Program-made: the position numbers and the translations under genes
NCBI GenBank assembly: GCA_942491385.1
Contig: CALOAF010000004.1
Location: 1-64,000 of the forward strand
DNA from: UBA6170 sp942491385
Lineage (GTDB): Bacteria > Chloroflexota > Anaerolineae > Anaerolineales > Anaerolineaceae
Length of the DNA: 64,000 nucleotides
Direction: 5' to 3'
Notes under the pieces: generated by a model
The model's input: only the letters and a program-made list of their open reading frames with translations
The model's database searches: none
Told to the model about the DNA's origin: nothing
Shown: in pieces, positions 16,782 to 25,884 of the stretch
How the letters are laid out: each line of letters opens with the position of its first letter
How positions within the stretch are numbered: the stretch's first letter is position 1

Positions 16782-18852
16782 ATGCTACCAAACCTTGGAT
16801 ATGGCTCTTTGGTCATTACTTTAATTGTTGTCATTTATGCGATCGTAGCAGCGGTTATCGGTGAAAGAAGAAATCTTTATAAGTATGTCGAAAGTGCCAG
16901 ACTGGCACTTTTTATTAACATTTCCCCTCTTAACCATTACAGCTCTCAGTATCATAATTTTGCTGGTTAATCAGAATTATGAAGTTCAATATGTTTACAA
17001 CGTTACCAGCAGTACCATGCCTTTATACTTGAAGGTGACAGCTTTATGGGGTGGGCAAGCAGGTTCTCTTGTTTTTTGGGCCTGGTTAATGTCAGCTTTT
17101 GGAAGTGCGGTAACGCTCAGAAAGTGGGATCGTGATCTCGACCTTTTACCATGGGTGATCATCGTTTCATCCGTTACATTAGCTTTCTTTCTTATTATGA
17201 TTATTGCTTTTGAAAATCCGTTTATGAGATTTTGGTCATTGCCATCAGGTGGTGAGCTTGTGGCGATGTTCCCTCCACGAGGAGGCCAATTAATTAATCC
17301 ATTTGATGGTAGAGGGTTGAATCCTTTATTACGGCACCCCGGAATGATTATTCATCCTCCTATGCTGTATCTCGGATTTGTTTCATTTGTCATCCCCTTT
17401 GCTTTTGGTATGGCTGCCTTAATTACCGGTAGAAAAGATGATCGCTGGATTAGATTAACCAGAAGGTGGACATTGGTAGCATGGATGTTTTTGTCTATCG
17501 GATTAATCCTGGGTAGTCGATGGGCATACGACGTTCTGGGATGGGGTGGATATTGGGCCTGGGATCCTGTAGAAAATGCCGCATTCATGCCCTGGTTGTC
17601 AGGAACAGCATTTTTACATTCGGTCATGATTCAAGAAAAGAGAGGCCTCTTCAAACGTTGGAATATGATTCTGGTCATTCTAACTTACTCTTTGGTCATT
17701 TTTGGAACTTTTCTAACCCGTTCAGGTGTACTTTCATCTGTCCATGCCTTTGCACAAAGCGCAATTGGCCCCATGTTCTTCATATTTATTGGGGTGTCTT
17801 TTATCGTTTCTTTGGCTTTATTAATCAAAAGGTGGGACGAATTGCGCTCGGAAGGTGAAATGACATCTTTGTTATCACGCGAATCCCTCTTTTTGATCAA
17901 TAATTTATTATTCATTGGTATTCTGGTCGTGGTCTTTTGGGGAACAGTGTATCCCCTGATATCTGAATTATTTACCGGGCAGAAAGTCACTGTAGGTCCT
18001 CCTTTCTATACCAGCACCACAGGCCCTCTATTTGCGGGTTTACTATTATTAATGGGGATCGCGCCACTCTCAGCATGGGGGCATTCCACCTGGAAGACGT
18101 TGGGTAAAGCATTGTGGATCCCTGCAACGGGATCACTTGCATTACTTGTAGTTATGATAATTTCTGGGATCAGTAGTATTGGCGCATTAATTGGAATCAC
18201 ATTAGCTTCTTTGGCTTCGTTCGTGACAATATACGAGTTTTGGCGGGGGGTGAGGGCCAGACATAAAAAAAGTGGAGAGAATTATCTGGAAGCCTTGTGG
18301 AAGCTGACAACCAGAAATCGAAGACGTTATGGTGGCTATATTATTCACCTGAGTGTCGTTTTGATGGCGATTGGCATCATCGGAATCGAACTATTCCAAA
18401 CAGAGACACAAGGCCGTTTAGCTCCAGGTGAAAGCATGACCTTAGCAGGTTACACAGTTACGTTTAACAATATCGCACAATTTGACGTTGCAGACGGACG
18501 TAATGTGGCCCGAGCGGTATTGTCGGTATCAAAAAATGGAAAAGACCTCGGGGAATTATATCCAAGACGAGATTTCTATTATGACAGCCAACAACCCATG
18601 ACGATTCCTGGAGTTCGCAGTACCATCGAGGATGATCTATATATCATCTTGGTGAATTGGGAACAAATTTCTTCCTTAGGTGCGACATTCAAAGTATTCC
18701 ATAACCCCCTCATCAATTGGTTGTGGGTAGGTGGTATTTTGTTAGTGATCGGTTCATTCATTGCTGCATGGCCTGATCCTGAAAAAGAGATAGAACTTGC
18801 TCCATCAAGAATAATGAGGAAAGAACCAGGCAAATTAGTATCAAAACCATAA
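16782..18852 (+). pseudogene. ccmF: Cytochrome c haem lyase subunit CcmF, frameshifted near 16905
   Basis: A polytopic haem lyase that attaches haem to apocytochrome c. The family N-terminus (MLPNLGYGSLVITLIVVIY) begins at 16782 in one frame and runs to about residue 44 (ESARLALF). The rest (LLTFPLLTITALS, LWGGQAGSLVFW, and the WWD haem motif in GWGGYWAWDPVENAAFMPW) lies one frame over and continues to 18852. Removing one T from the five-T run at about 16911-16915 joins the halves into an uninterrupted protein of about 689 residues, the usual length. No other defect is visible, so an extra base in a homopolymer is the simplest explanation. The alternative start inside the second frame (GTG 16861) would lose the first membrane helix. 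Confidence 0.88.
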
Positions 18853-18874
18853 GGGTTGAGAAGGATATCAATCA

Positions 18875-19393
18875 ATGACTCAATTAAATCCAATTTTCTC
18901 TCAAAAAAGAAGCCTATTTAGTTTTTTAATTTTTGTCAGTATGGTGTTCCTGATTCCTCTCAATATTGTAATAGCACAAAATGACATCCCTACCGATGAT
19001 CAGGTGAATGCAATTGCTAAAGAGTTATATTGTCCTGTATGTGAAAATATTCCATTAGATGTTTGTCCTACACAGGCATGTGCTCAATGGAGAGCATTAA
19101 TAAAAGAAAAAATGATTGCTGGCTGGTCAAAAGCTGAGATAAAACAATATTTTGTAGATCAATATGGCGATCGGGTGCTTGCACAACCGCCAGCCAAGGG
19201 TCTTAACTGGCTGATATATATTTTGCCTCCTCTGGTTTTTGTAGGAGGGATTGTCCTTGTATTTTTCAATTTGAAAAATATTAAAAAGGCACCAGAAAAG
19301 TTAGTTCAAAATACTATTGATGAAAATGATAAATATCTTATAGAAATGGAAGAAGCTTTAAAGGTTTTAAATAATAAAGAGGATTTATCATAG
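18875..19393 (+). CDS. ccmH: CcmH/CcmL-type apocytochrome thiol oxidoreductase
   Basis: A 172-residue protein that reduces or holds the CXXCH thiols of apocytochrome c for haem ligation. It has an N-terminal signal/anchor helix (LFSFLIFVSMVFLIPLNIVIA), then the redox pair CPVC in ELYCPVCENIPLDVCPTQACAQW, where classical CcmH has LRCxxC. Two further cysteines follow closely. A C-terminal membrane helix (WLIYILPPLVFVGGIVLVFF) is present. It lies 22 bases after ccmF and just before a CcmG-like thioredoxin gene, matching the usual order. Confidence 0.9.
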   Translation: MTQLNPIFSQKRSLFSFLIFVSMVFLIPLNIVIAQNDIPTDDQVNAIAKELYCPVCENIPLDVCPTQACAQWRALIKEKMIAGWSKAEIKQYFVDQYGDRVLAQPPAKGLNWLIYILPPLVFVGGIVLVFFNLKNIKKAPEKLVQNTIDENDKYLIEMEEALKVLNNKEDLS

Positions 19394-19401
19394 GAGTAAT
19401 G

Positions 19402-19965
19402 ATGGAAAATTCACACATCGAAGATCAGAAGAAACATAAAAAGCTTCCTCGTTGGGTAATTATTGTGGCTTTTGTCGTTTTATTGGGGTTTTTGGCATTA
19501 ATGGGCTGGGGATTAAGAAACGCACAACAAGGACCTGTACAGGTTGGGCAAAAAGTACCTCCTTTCGAATTAACTTCATTCGAAGGCACCACAATTAAAA
19601 CAGAAGATTTGTTAGGTAAAGTAATCGTGATTAATTTTTGGGCTTCCTGGTGCAAACCATGTGAACAGGAAGCTGCCGAATTGGAAGAAGCCTGGCAGTT
19701 CTACAAAGACTCAGGCGAGGTAATATTTTTGGGAGTAGATTATGTTGATACAGAAACTGAAGCTATGGGGTATCTGGAGAAGTTTGATATTTCATATCCG
19801 AATGGGCCGGATTTGCGTACTGCTATATCACAAATATTCAGGATTAGTGGTGTCCCGGAGACATATGTTATTGATCGCAATGGAAAATTAGCCTCAAGAA
19901 AAATTGGGCCGTTTATTTCGGTTAGTGAAATTACAAGTATGATTGATACTGCATTAAATCAATAG
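19402..19965 (+). CDS. ccmG: TlpA/CcmG-like membrane-anchored thioredoxin
   Basis: A thiol-disulfide oxidoreductase of about 187 residues with an N-terminal membrane anchor (WVIIVAFVVLLGFLALMGW). The thioredoxin fold carries the WCKPC active site in INFWASWCKPCEQEAAE and the cis-proline region GVPETYVID. It probably keeps CcmH or apocytochrome cysteines reduced outside the membrane. Of the two tandem ATGs (19399, 19402), the second is better spaced from AGGAG. It lies between ccmH and a zinc-ribbon gene in the same operon. Confidence 0.9.
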   Translation: MENSHIEDQKKHKKLPRWVIIVAFVVLLGFLALMGWGLRNAQQGPVQVGQKVPPFELTSFEGTTIKTEDLLGKVIVINFWASWCKPCEQEAAELEEAWQFYKDSGEVIFLGVDYVDTETEAMGYLEKFDISYPNGPDLRTAISQIFRISGVPETYVIDRNGKLASRKIGPFISVSEITSMIDTALNQ

Positions 19966-19977
19966 AGGAGAATAGAC

Positions 19978-20508
19978 ATGGATATTGGATCCATATTTTT
20001 GTTGCTTGGAATTTTGGTTATTGTTGTTTTATTTATTTTTCAACCATTTATTGACGAACGTAGAAATAAATTTTTAATTACCCAGGCTTTACCCACAATA
20101 GAAAAAGAAATGCACATTTCTTCTATGTTAGCTGAAAGAGAACGGATATTACGCGCTTTACAGGAATTGGACTTTGATTTTACTTTAGGGAAAATTCCAG
20201 AAGAAGATTATCCGACACAACGGCAATTCCTGCTACATAAAGGTGCGGAAGTTATCAAAAAATTGGATGAGATCAGCGGGGATGATCAAAGCGTAGATCA
20301 ATTACAAAGAATTGAAGACATTATTGGGGCCGACGGTTCTCAAGTAAATACAAAAGAGGAAAAAATTGTAAAAGATGTGAATGTTGAATCTTTGATTGCA
20401 GCACGAAAACGATCCAAAGAATCAAAACCAGATGGCTTTTGCCCGAAATGTGGAAAACCGGTCTCAAAAATTGATAAATTCTGTTCAAAGTGTGGTCACA
20501 CGCTTTGA
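19978..20508 (+). CDS. Zinc-ribbon membrane protein in the ccm cluster (CcmI-like position)
   Basis: A 176-residue protein with one N-terminal membrane helix (IFLLLGILVIVVLFIFQPF), a central helical segment (REILRALQELDFD-like, with the family pattern DFTLGKIPEEDY) and a C-terminal double zinc ribbon (FCPKCGKPVSKIDKFCSKCG). The helix plus LGKIPEEDY pattern resembles the N-terminal part of CcmI, which guides apocytochromes to the lyase. The zinc ribbon is not part of classical CcmI. Its role in cytochrome maturation is inferred from position only. Confidence 0.7.
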   Translation: MDIGSIFLLLGILVIVVLFIFQPFIDERRNKFLITQALPTIEKEMHISSMLAERERILRALQELDFDFTLGKIPEEDYPTQRQFLLHKGAEVIKKLDEISGDDQSVDQLQRIEDIIGADGSQVNTKEEKIVKDVNVESLIAARKRSKESKPDGFCPKCGKPVSKIDKFCSKCGHTL

Positions 20509-20525
20509 CCTGTAGAAAGAAGAAC

Positions 20526-22361
20526 ATGAAAAAAGCACAGTACATTTTTTTTACATTCATTTTTTTAGGATTTCTTTCTGGATGCTCTGTCTCTTTGGCA
20601 GCAGATGTTACCCCACCTCCCAATTTGGTTCAGCAAGATCCAAAACCTGTATCTCCAACCACAGCACCCACTGTTGTACTGCCAATGATGGATCCGGATA
20701 TTCGCAACGGAGAGATCATTTATGGACAAAAATGTGTGGCCTGCCATGGAGAGACTGGCATGGGGGATGGCGTTCAGAGTAGTCAACTACCAAATCCGGT
20801 GGTACCGCTTGGGGATATCAATATCGCCAAAGATGCAAAACCTTTTGATTGGTATAAAGTTATAACAGTTGGAAATTTTGAACGGTTCATGCCTGGATTT
20901 CAGAGCCTGAGTGATCGTGAAAGGTGGGATGTTACAGCGTACGCACTGACTTTATCTTTATCTGAAACTGCGATCAATAATGGTGCAGTAATTTTTTCGG
21001 AAAATTGTATTGAATGTCACACAGAAGAAAAATTGCCTTTGAAAAGTGTAAGCGCCATGGCAGAAAAGTCCCTTTCCGATATTTTACAGATAATAACATC
21101 TGGGTTAGGTGATGAAATGCCTGCATTTGCGGACGAATTATCAAATGAAGAGCAGTTGACAGTAGCAAGTTATGTGCGTTATTTGAGTTTTTCAAAATCT
21201 AAACCGCAGGCTGGAGAACCTGAAACAGAAATGACCGAAGATGAAGAAACAGTTGGTGATGATATCGCTTCAGAACAACCAGAAGAATTTTCAATCACAG
21301 GTACATTGGCTGATCTTGATACTGTACCTGATGATGTTTCTGTTACACTGACTGGTTACGATGGAATGGAAATGGTGTTTCAGATGGAAGCTCCGGTTTT
21401 GGATGATAGGTCATACAAATTTGGAGGGTTGGAGAATGTTTCAGGAAGAATTTATCAAGCATCGGTCGTCATCGATGGAATCCAGCATACATCTGACGTT
21501 TTACATGAGCCACTCATGGATAAGAAAGGGAATGTAGATTTACCAATAATTATCGCGAAGACATCCTTTGATTCCTCAGCACTATATGCCGAGAGAATGC
21601 ACGTCTTTTTTGATTTTGTCGCTGAAGATTCAATCCAGATTGTTGAAATGTATGTCATTCAGAATCCTACCGATACTGTTGTTATACCGAAAGATGATCT
21701 AACCCCAGTTGTTCGTTTTAAATTACCCGCTGGAGCTCAGAATCTTCAATTTGAAGGCGGAATGATTGGCAGGGAATTTATTGAATTGGAAGAAGGATTT
21801 GGATCTATGCAATCGTTCGCGGCAAATGCTTCCAATCAAATTCTCTTTGCTTTTGAAATTCCATACGAAAAATCATTGGATTTGGCCTTGGAATTACCAT
21901 TTTTGGTAAATGCTTCCATTTTCATGTTACCTTCCGATGTGGTGAAATTTTCCAGTGAACAATTGGTATTTTCCGGTGAAAGGGATATTCAGGGTATGAA
22001 CATCCAAACCTATTCCGGTGGCACTATGAATGCTGGAAGTTCAATCAACATGAGCCTTTCTGGAAAAGTAAATGATAATGTCGCAATTGTTCAAAGTGGA
22101 AATACAACCAGTATGATTATTGGTGGGTCAGTCCTGTTAATTGCTATTCTCGGAGCCATAATCTATTTCAGAAAGAAGTTGAAAAAGGATGAGGTTTTCG
22201 ATGATGAAGAAGCGGTTGAAGAAGATTTGGAAAGCCTGGTTGACGCTGTGATCGCTCTGGATGATGCTTTTCAATCAGGCGAGATACCGGAAGCCGCTTA
22301 TTACAATCGCAGGAATGAATTAACCAACCTAATTAAATTGAAACAAAATCCAGAGGAATAA
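20526..22361 (+). CDS. Diheme c-type cytochrome lipoprotein
   Basis: A 611-residue exported protein. The N-terminal signal has a lipobox (FLSGC, cysteine at residue 20). Two cytochrome c domains follow, with CXXCH motifs CVACH near 70-74 and CIECH near 161-165, each with a downstream methionine that could be the sixth ligand. The rest is a beta-rich region of about 300 residues without a recognised domain, a membrane helix (MIIGGSVLLIAILGAIIYF) and an acidic cytoplasmic tail with an LDDAFQSGEIPEAAYYNRR motif like those of SHOCT-type or CcmI-like segments. It sits inside the ccm operon, so it is the likely local client of the maturation machinery. The electron-transfer partner is unknown. Confidence 0.85.
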   Translation: MKKAQYIFFTFIFLGFLSGCSVSLAADVTPPPNLVQQDPKPVSPTTAPTVVLPMMDPDIRNGEIIYGQKCVACHGETGMGDGVQSSQLPNPVVPLGDINIAKDAKPFDWYKVITVGNFERFMPGFQSLSDRERWDVTAYALTLSLSETAINNGAVIFSENCIECHTEEKLPLKSVSAMAEKSLSDILQIITSGLGDEMPAFADELSNEEQLTVASYVRYLSFSKSKPQAGEPETEMTEDEETVGDDIASEQPEEFSITGTLADLDTVPDDVSVTLTGYDGMEMVFQMEAPVLDDRSYKFGGLENVSGRIYQASVVIDGIQHTSDVLHEPLMDKKGNVDLPIIIAKTSFDSSALYAERMHVFFDFVAEDSIQIVEMYVIQNPTDTVVIPKDDLTPVVRFKLPAGAQNLQFEGGMIGREFIELEEGFGSMQSFAANASNQILFAFEIPYEKSLDLALELPFLVNASIFMLPSDVVKFSSEQLVFSGERDIQGMNIQTYSGGTMNAGSSINMSLSGKVNDNVAIVQSGNTTSMIIGGSVLLIAILGAIIYFRKKLKKDEVFDDEEAVEEDLESLVDAVIALDDAFQSGEIPEAAYYNRRNELTNLIKLKQNPEE

Positions 22362-22363
22362 GC

Positions 22364-23104
22364 GTGACTGCTATCATCGAAGTGCGAAATTTAATTAAGC
22401 GGTTTGGCCATAAACAGGTTTTACGCAAATTAGATTTCTCCGTTCAGGATGGCGAGTTTGTAGCCTTATTGGGATCCAACGGAGCTGGAAAAACAACTTT
22501 ATTACGAATTCTCTCCTCTTTATCAAAACCGAATTACGGTGAAATACAAATTGCAGGTTATTATTTACCCGGTCAAGCCGCTCAGGTGAGAAAGAAATTG
22601 GGTGTGGTCTCACACCTGCCACTTCTCTATGGAGATTTAAGCGCAGAGGAAAATCTGAAATTCTATGGACGTTTGTATGGGTTGTCAGAATTTCAGAACC
22701 ACTTAGAAGAAATCTTAAAACTTGTCGGCCTGCTAAAAAGAAAAAAGGATTTGGTGCGTACATTTTCCAGAGGGATGCAACAACGATTAGCAATTGGCAG
22801 AGCCATCCTTCACGATCCGGAAGTATTGTTATTAGATGAACCCCACACTGGTTTGGACCAGAATGCTGCTAATATGTTGGACACTTTATTACAGGAGATA
22901 GCCTCGAAGGGAAGAACAGTTGTAATGACCTCACATGATTTTCCCAGAGTTGCAAATTTGGCAACCAGATTTGACGTTCTTTACAAGGGTAAAATCCACT
23001 CTTCAAAACTAGCGAAAGATCTTCCTCAGCATGGATTATTAGCATATTATCAATCTGTTGTCGATGAAATTGACTCTGGAGTGGGGAATACAAATGCAAC
23101 ATAA
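22364..23104 (+). CDS. ccmA: CcmA-like haem exporter ATPase
   Basis: A 246-residue ABC ATPase, with Walker A GSNGAGKTT, signature FSRGMQQRLAIGRA, Walker B VLLLDEPHTGLD and the H-loop MTSHDF. With CcmB, CcmC and CcmD it releases haem-loaded CcmE in system I. Translation starts at GTG (22364), two bases after the cytochrome gene. It overlaps the start of ccmB, so the two are coupled. The assignment as CcmA rather than a general drug ABC subunit rests on the adjacent ccmB and ccmC genes. Confidence 0.93.
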   Translation: MTAIIEVRNLIKRFGHKQVLRKLDFSVQDGEFVALLGSNGAGKTTLLRILSSLSKPNYGEIQIAGYYLPGQAAQVRKKLGVVSHLPLLYGDLSAEENLKFYGRLYGLSEFQNHLEEILKLVGLLKRKKDLVRTFSRGMQQRLAIGRAILHDPEVLLLDEPHTGLDQNAANMLDTLLQEIASKGRTVVMTSHDFPRVANLATRFDVLYKGKIHSSKLAKDLPQHGLLAYYQSVVDEIDSGVGNTNAT

Positions 23105-23777
23105 AACTTCGTTCTTCAAAGCCATGTTTGCTGTCGTTTGGAAAGATTTAATCGCAGAACTGCGTGGAAAAGAATTGATCAGTGCCATGTTGGTGTTTGC
23201 TCTGTTGGTAATTTTTATATTTAATTTTGCATTGGAGTTGGATCCCAAAACCCGCTCTTCATTAACGGCTGGTATTTTATGGGTAACCATAATTTTTGCT
23301 GGTAACTTAGGCTTGAATCGATCTATGGCGGTTGAAAAGGATCGTGGCTGTCTGGATGGGTTATTATTAGCGCCGGTAGACCGTACTGCCATTTACTTTG
23401 GAAAAAGTCTGGCCAACTGGATATTCATGTTGATTGTGGCGTTGATTGTTTTGCCAATCTATAGCATTTTATACAACACCAACATTTTCTCACCAGCATT
23501 AATCCTCGTAGTTTTGCTTGGGTCAGAGGGATATGTTGCGATCGGAACTTTATTGGCCAGTATGTCGATGCAGGCTCGTACTAGAGATATTTTATTGCCG
23601 ATTTTGTTATTTCCGGTGATTTTACCAGTTCTGATAGCCGCAGTAAAAGCTTCTGCTGGCATCTTAAATGGATTTCCAATGCAGGATTTACAAACCTGGT
23701 TTAATTTATTGATTGTTTACGATATTATCTTCACTTCAGTTGCATTTATGGTGTTTGATTCCGTAGTGGAAGAATAA
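23094..23777 (+). CDS. ccmB: CcmB haem exporter membrane subunit
   Basis: A 227-residue polytopic protein with six hydrophobic segments. The CcmB-typical N-terminus VWKDLIAELRGKELISAML is followed by LNRSMAVEKDRGCLDGLLLAPVD (quoted here as a family-specific block in two parts: LNRSMAVEKDRG and CLDGLLLAPVD). The ATG at 23094 lies inside the end of ccmA and has a GGGG ribosome site; an in-frame upstream start is less likely. It partners with CcmA and with CcmC downstream. Confidence 0.92.
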   Translation: MQHKTSFFKAMFAVVWKDLIAELRGKELISAMLVFALLVIFIFNFALELDPKTRSSLTAGILWVTIIFAGNLGLNRSMAVEKDRGCLDGLLLAPVDRTAIYFGKSLANWIFMLIVALIVLPIYSILYNTNIFSPALILVVLLGSEGYVAIGTLLASMSMQARTRDILLPILLFPVILPVLIAAVKASAGILNGFPMQDLQTWFNLLIVYDIIFTSVAFMVFDSVVEE

Positions 23778-23793
23778 ATTTTTGGAGGTTAAT

Positions 23794-24489
23794 TTGAAAA
23801 AACCAACTGCTCTAAAATTTCTGGATATTTTATCGCTGGTCACTTTATTGGGTGCTACCGCTATGGTTTTTTTCTATGCACCAATCGAGAGAGTAATGGG
23901 TGCTGTTCAGAAAGTATTTTATTTTCATGTGGCAGCGGGATGGGTTGGAATGCTTTCCTTCCTATTTGCTGCGGTAGCAGGCGTGTTTTATCTAGTGAAA
24001 AAGACTAAAATATGGGATTTGGTCGGGGTGGCTGCTATTGAAATTGGCATAATATTTATTTTTGTAAATATTGTGACAGGTTCCATCTGGGCTCGCCCGA
24101 TCTGGAATACCTGGTGGACCTGGGATCCACGGTTGACGACTGCAACCATTATGGAACTGGTGTATATTGCCTACTTAATGCTTCGGCAGGGCATTGATGA
24201 TCCTGAACGACGTTCGAGATTTGGGGCAGTCTATGCCATTATCGGATTTCTGAGTGTTCCATTAACATTTTTCTCCATCCGAATATTTAGGACCATTCAC
24301 CCTGTGGTCATCGCTGGATCCGATCCAACAGCGGTGGGTACTTTTGATATGACCCCGACCATGTTTCAGACCATGATGGTGAGTATTGTTGTGTTTTCAA
24401 TCCTTTTTGTTGATTTGGTTTGGCATCGTATCCGCTTGGGGAAATTAGCCAACCAGGTAGAAGAGTTGAAATTTAATCTTCAGGATTAG
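23794..24489 (+). CDS. ccmC: CcmC haem-handling protein
   Basis: A 231-residue protein with six membrane helices and the tryptophan-rich WWD haem-binding motif in IWNTWWTWDPRLTTATIME. Conserved histidines lie in VFYFHVAAGW and RTIHPVV. It loads haem onto CcmE in the periplasm. The start is taken as TTG at 23794, six bases after a perfect GGAGGT; a TTG at 23782 overlaps that site. The next gene encodes the small CcmD partner. Confidence 0.93.
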   Translation: MKKPTALKFLDILSLVTLLGATAMVFFYAPIERVMGAVQKVFYFHVAAGWVGMLSFLFAAVAGVFYLVKKTKIWDLVGVAAIEIGIIFIFVNIVTGSIWARPIWNTWWTWDPRLTTATIMELVYIAYLMLRQGIDDPERRSRFGAVYAIIGFLSVPLTFFSIRIFRTIHPVVIAGSDPTAVGTFDMTPTMFQTMMVSIVVFSILFVDLVWHRIRLGKLANQVEELKFNLQD

Positions 24490-24510
24490 AAATGAATAAA
24501 AGGAGCGAAA

Positions 24511-24663
24511 ATGAATTCTACAATTGACACTTTGAGTTATTTTATTGCTGGTTACGTTGTAATATTTGGTTCAATCATTGGTTATGTTATCAGCTTGTAT
24601 GTCCGTTGGAAGAATCTCAAGCAAGAAGAAGAAATATTGAACGAAAGTGTAGAACAAGATTAA
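24511..24663 (+). CDS. ccmD: CcmD-like small membrane protein
   Basis: A 50-residue protein that begins MNSTIDTLSYFIAGYVVIFG. One membrane helix is followed by a basic segment (YVRWKNLKQ) and an acidic tail. Size, topology and position directly after ccmC match CcmD, which is needed for release of holo-CcmE from CcmC. An AAGGAG site lies six bases before the ATG. It is the last gene of the ccm run. The following 160 bases to the convergent homoserine dehydrogenase gene show no clear terminator. Confidence 0.8.
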   Translation: MNSTIDTLSYFIAGYVVIFGSIIGYVISLYVRWKNLKQEEEILNESVEQD

Positions 24664-24823
24664 ATAACTTGAAAATCAAGATTCAAATGATGTTATTTTA
24701 TCGTCATCCCATTCAAGAAAGTATAGATCTAAGGCCCAACTTATTCTGGAATAATCTTTGAATTTACTTTTCAAAAAAAATCTAATTCTCTACTTTTAGT
24801 TGGAAAGCAGCATTGATTACAGT

Positions 24824-25870
24824 TTATCGATAAACATAAAATCTTTTGAGGATGCTCATAATATCAGCCAACATCCCATACGCAGTCGTCAAAGGCCCGG
24901 GATCTTTCTCTAGAATTCCCAGTCCGGGCAAAACATCCGTTTCAAATTGAACAAATGAACTGGTGCCATTCACCAAAAAGAGTGGGGAATTCGTATCCAC
25001 TTTTTGTGGTTGAACACTGGCTTCTAATATGCGGCCTCCCTGCCGTTTTGCGCTACAGACCAATTTCCACTTTTCTCCAGTTTCCTGGGCAGTTTTTATC
25101 ATCTCAGGGGTAATTTGGCGTATCCCTGTCCGATCTACCTGATGGGGTGTGATAGGTATTCCCATGAGAACAGAGACAAGCACGGCTACCTTGACTGCAG
25201 CGTCCCAACCATCAATATCAGCGCTGGGATCTGTTTCAGTAATTCCGATTTTCTGGGCTTGAACGACCGCATCTTCTAAAGTTAAACCTGAGTTCATTAA
25301 GTCCAATATATAATTCGTACAGGAATTAAGGATGCCTGAAAAGCTTTTTAACTCGATTAAAGGCAAAGTTTCTCGGAAAAGGGAGAATATAGGAGCGCCA
25401 TCCATTACCGCTGATTCAAAATAAAAACCTTTTCTATGATCCGAGGCAAGTTTCATTAATTCATTGTAACCGTATACAACAGGTCCTTTATTGGCTGTTA
25501 CAACATGTTTTCCGCGGTTCAGAGCGATTTTATTATAAGAAAGGCTTGGTTCCCCATCAATAGGGTTTAATGGTGTACATTCAACAAAAATTTCAGCTGA
25601 ACTGGCATGAATAAAACTTTCCGGCGAAAAATCTCGATTATCTTCGGATAAATTTGACAATGAAGTCCCTTGTGCAACAAATTCAAGAGCTCTACCCAAA
25701 TTGACTCCGCCGGAATTTATGGCCGTACCATGGTTTTTAGTATATATACCTGTGACGATAAATTCGAGGTCGAATTCTTTCACTAGCAATGGCTGTTTTT
25801 TTATTAGCAAACTGGCAAATGCTTGTCCGACGTTTCCAAAACCCATTAATGCAATTGAAATTTGACGCAT
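24824..25870 (-). CDS. hom: Homoserine dehydrogenase
   Basis: A 348-residue NAD(P)-dependent enzyme making homoserine from aspartate semialdehyde for threonine and methionine synthesis. Rossmann motif ALMGFGNVGQAFASLL is at the N-terminus. The catalytic region shows NKGPVVYG, ESAVMDGAPIFSLFRE and the substrate motif TETDPSADIDGWDAAVK. There is no C-terminal ACT domain, so allosteric threonine control of the usual kind is absent. A GGAGG site precedes the ATG. It lies 14 bases downstream of the SCO1664-family gene, suggesting co-transcription. Confidence 0.94.
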   Translation of the reverse strand: MRQISIALMGFGNVGQAFASLLIKKQPLLVKEFDLEFIVTGIYTKNHGTAINSGGVNLGRALEFVAQGTSLSNLSEDNRDFSPESFIHASSAEIFVECTPLNPIDGEPSLSYNKIALNRGKHVVTANKGPVVYGYNELMKLASDHRKGFYFESAVMDGAPIFSLFRETLPLIELKSFSGILNSCTNYILDLMNSGLTLEDAVVQAQKIGITETDPSADIDGWDAAVKVAVLVSVLMGIPITPHQVDRTGIRQITPEMIKTAQETGEKWKLVCSAKRQGGRILEASVQPQKVDTNSPLFLVNGTSSFVQFETDVLPGLGILEKDPGPLTTAYGMLADIMSILKRFYVYR

Positions 25871-25884
25871 GGTGTCCTCCGATG

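Noticed and set aside
16861..16960. GTG 16861 as the real ccmF start
   Set aside because: It would remove the first conserved helix, which is clearly encoded one frame over from ATG 16782.
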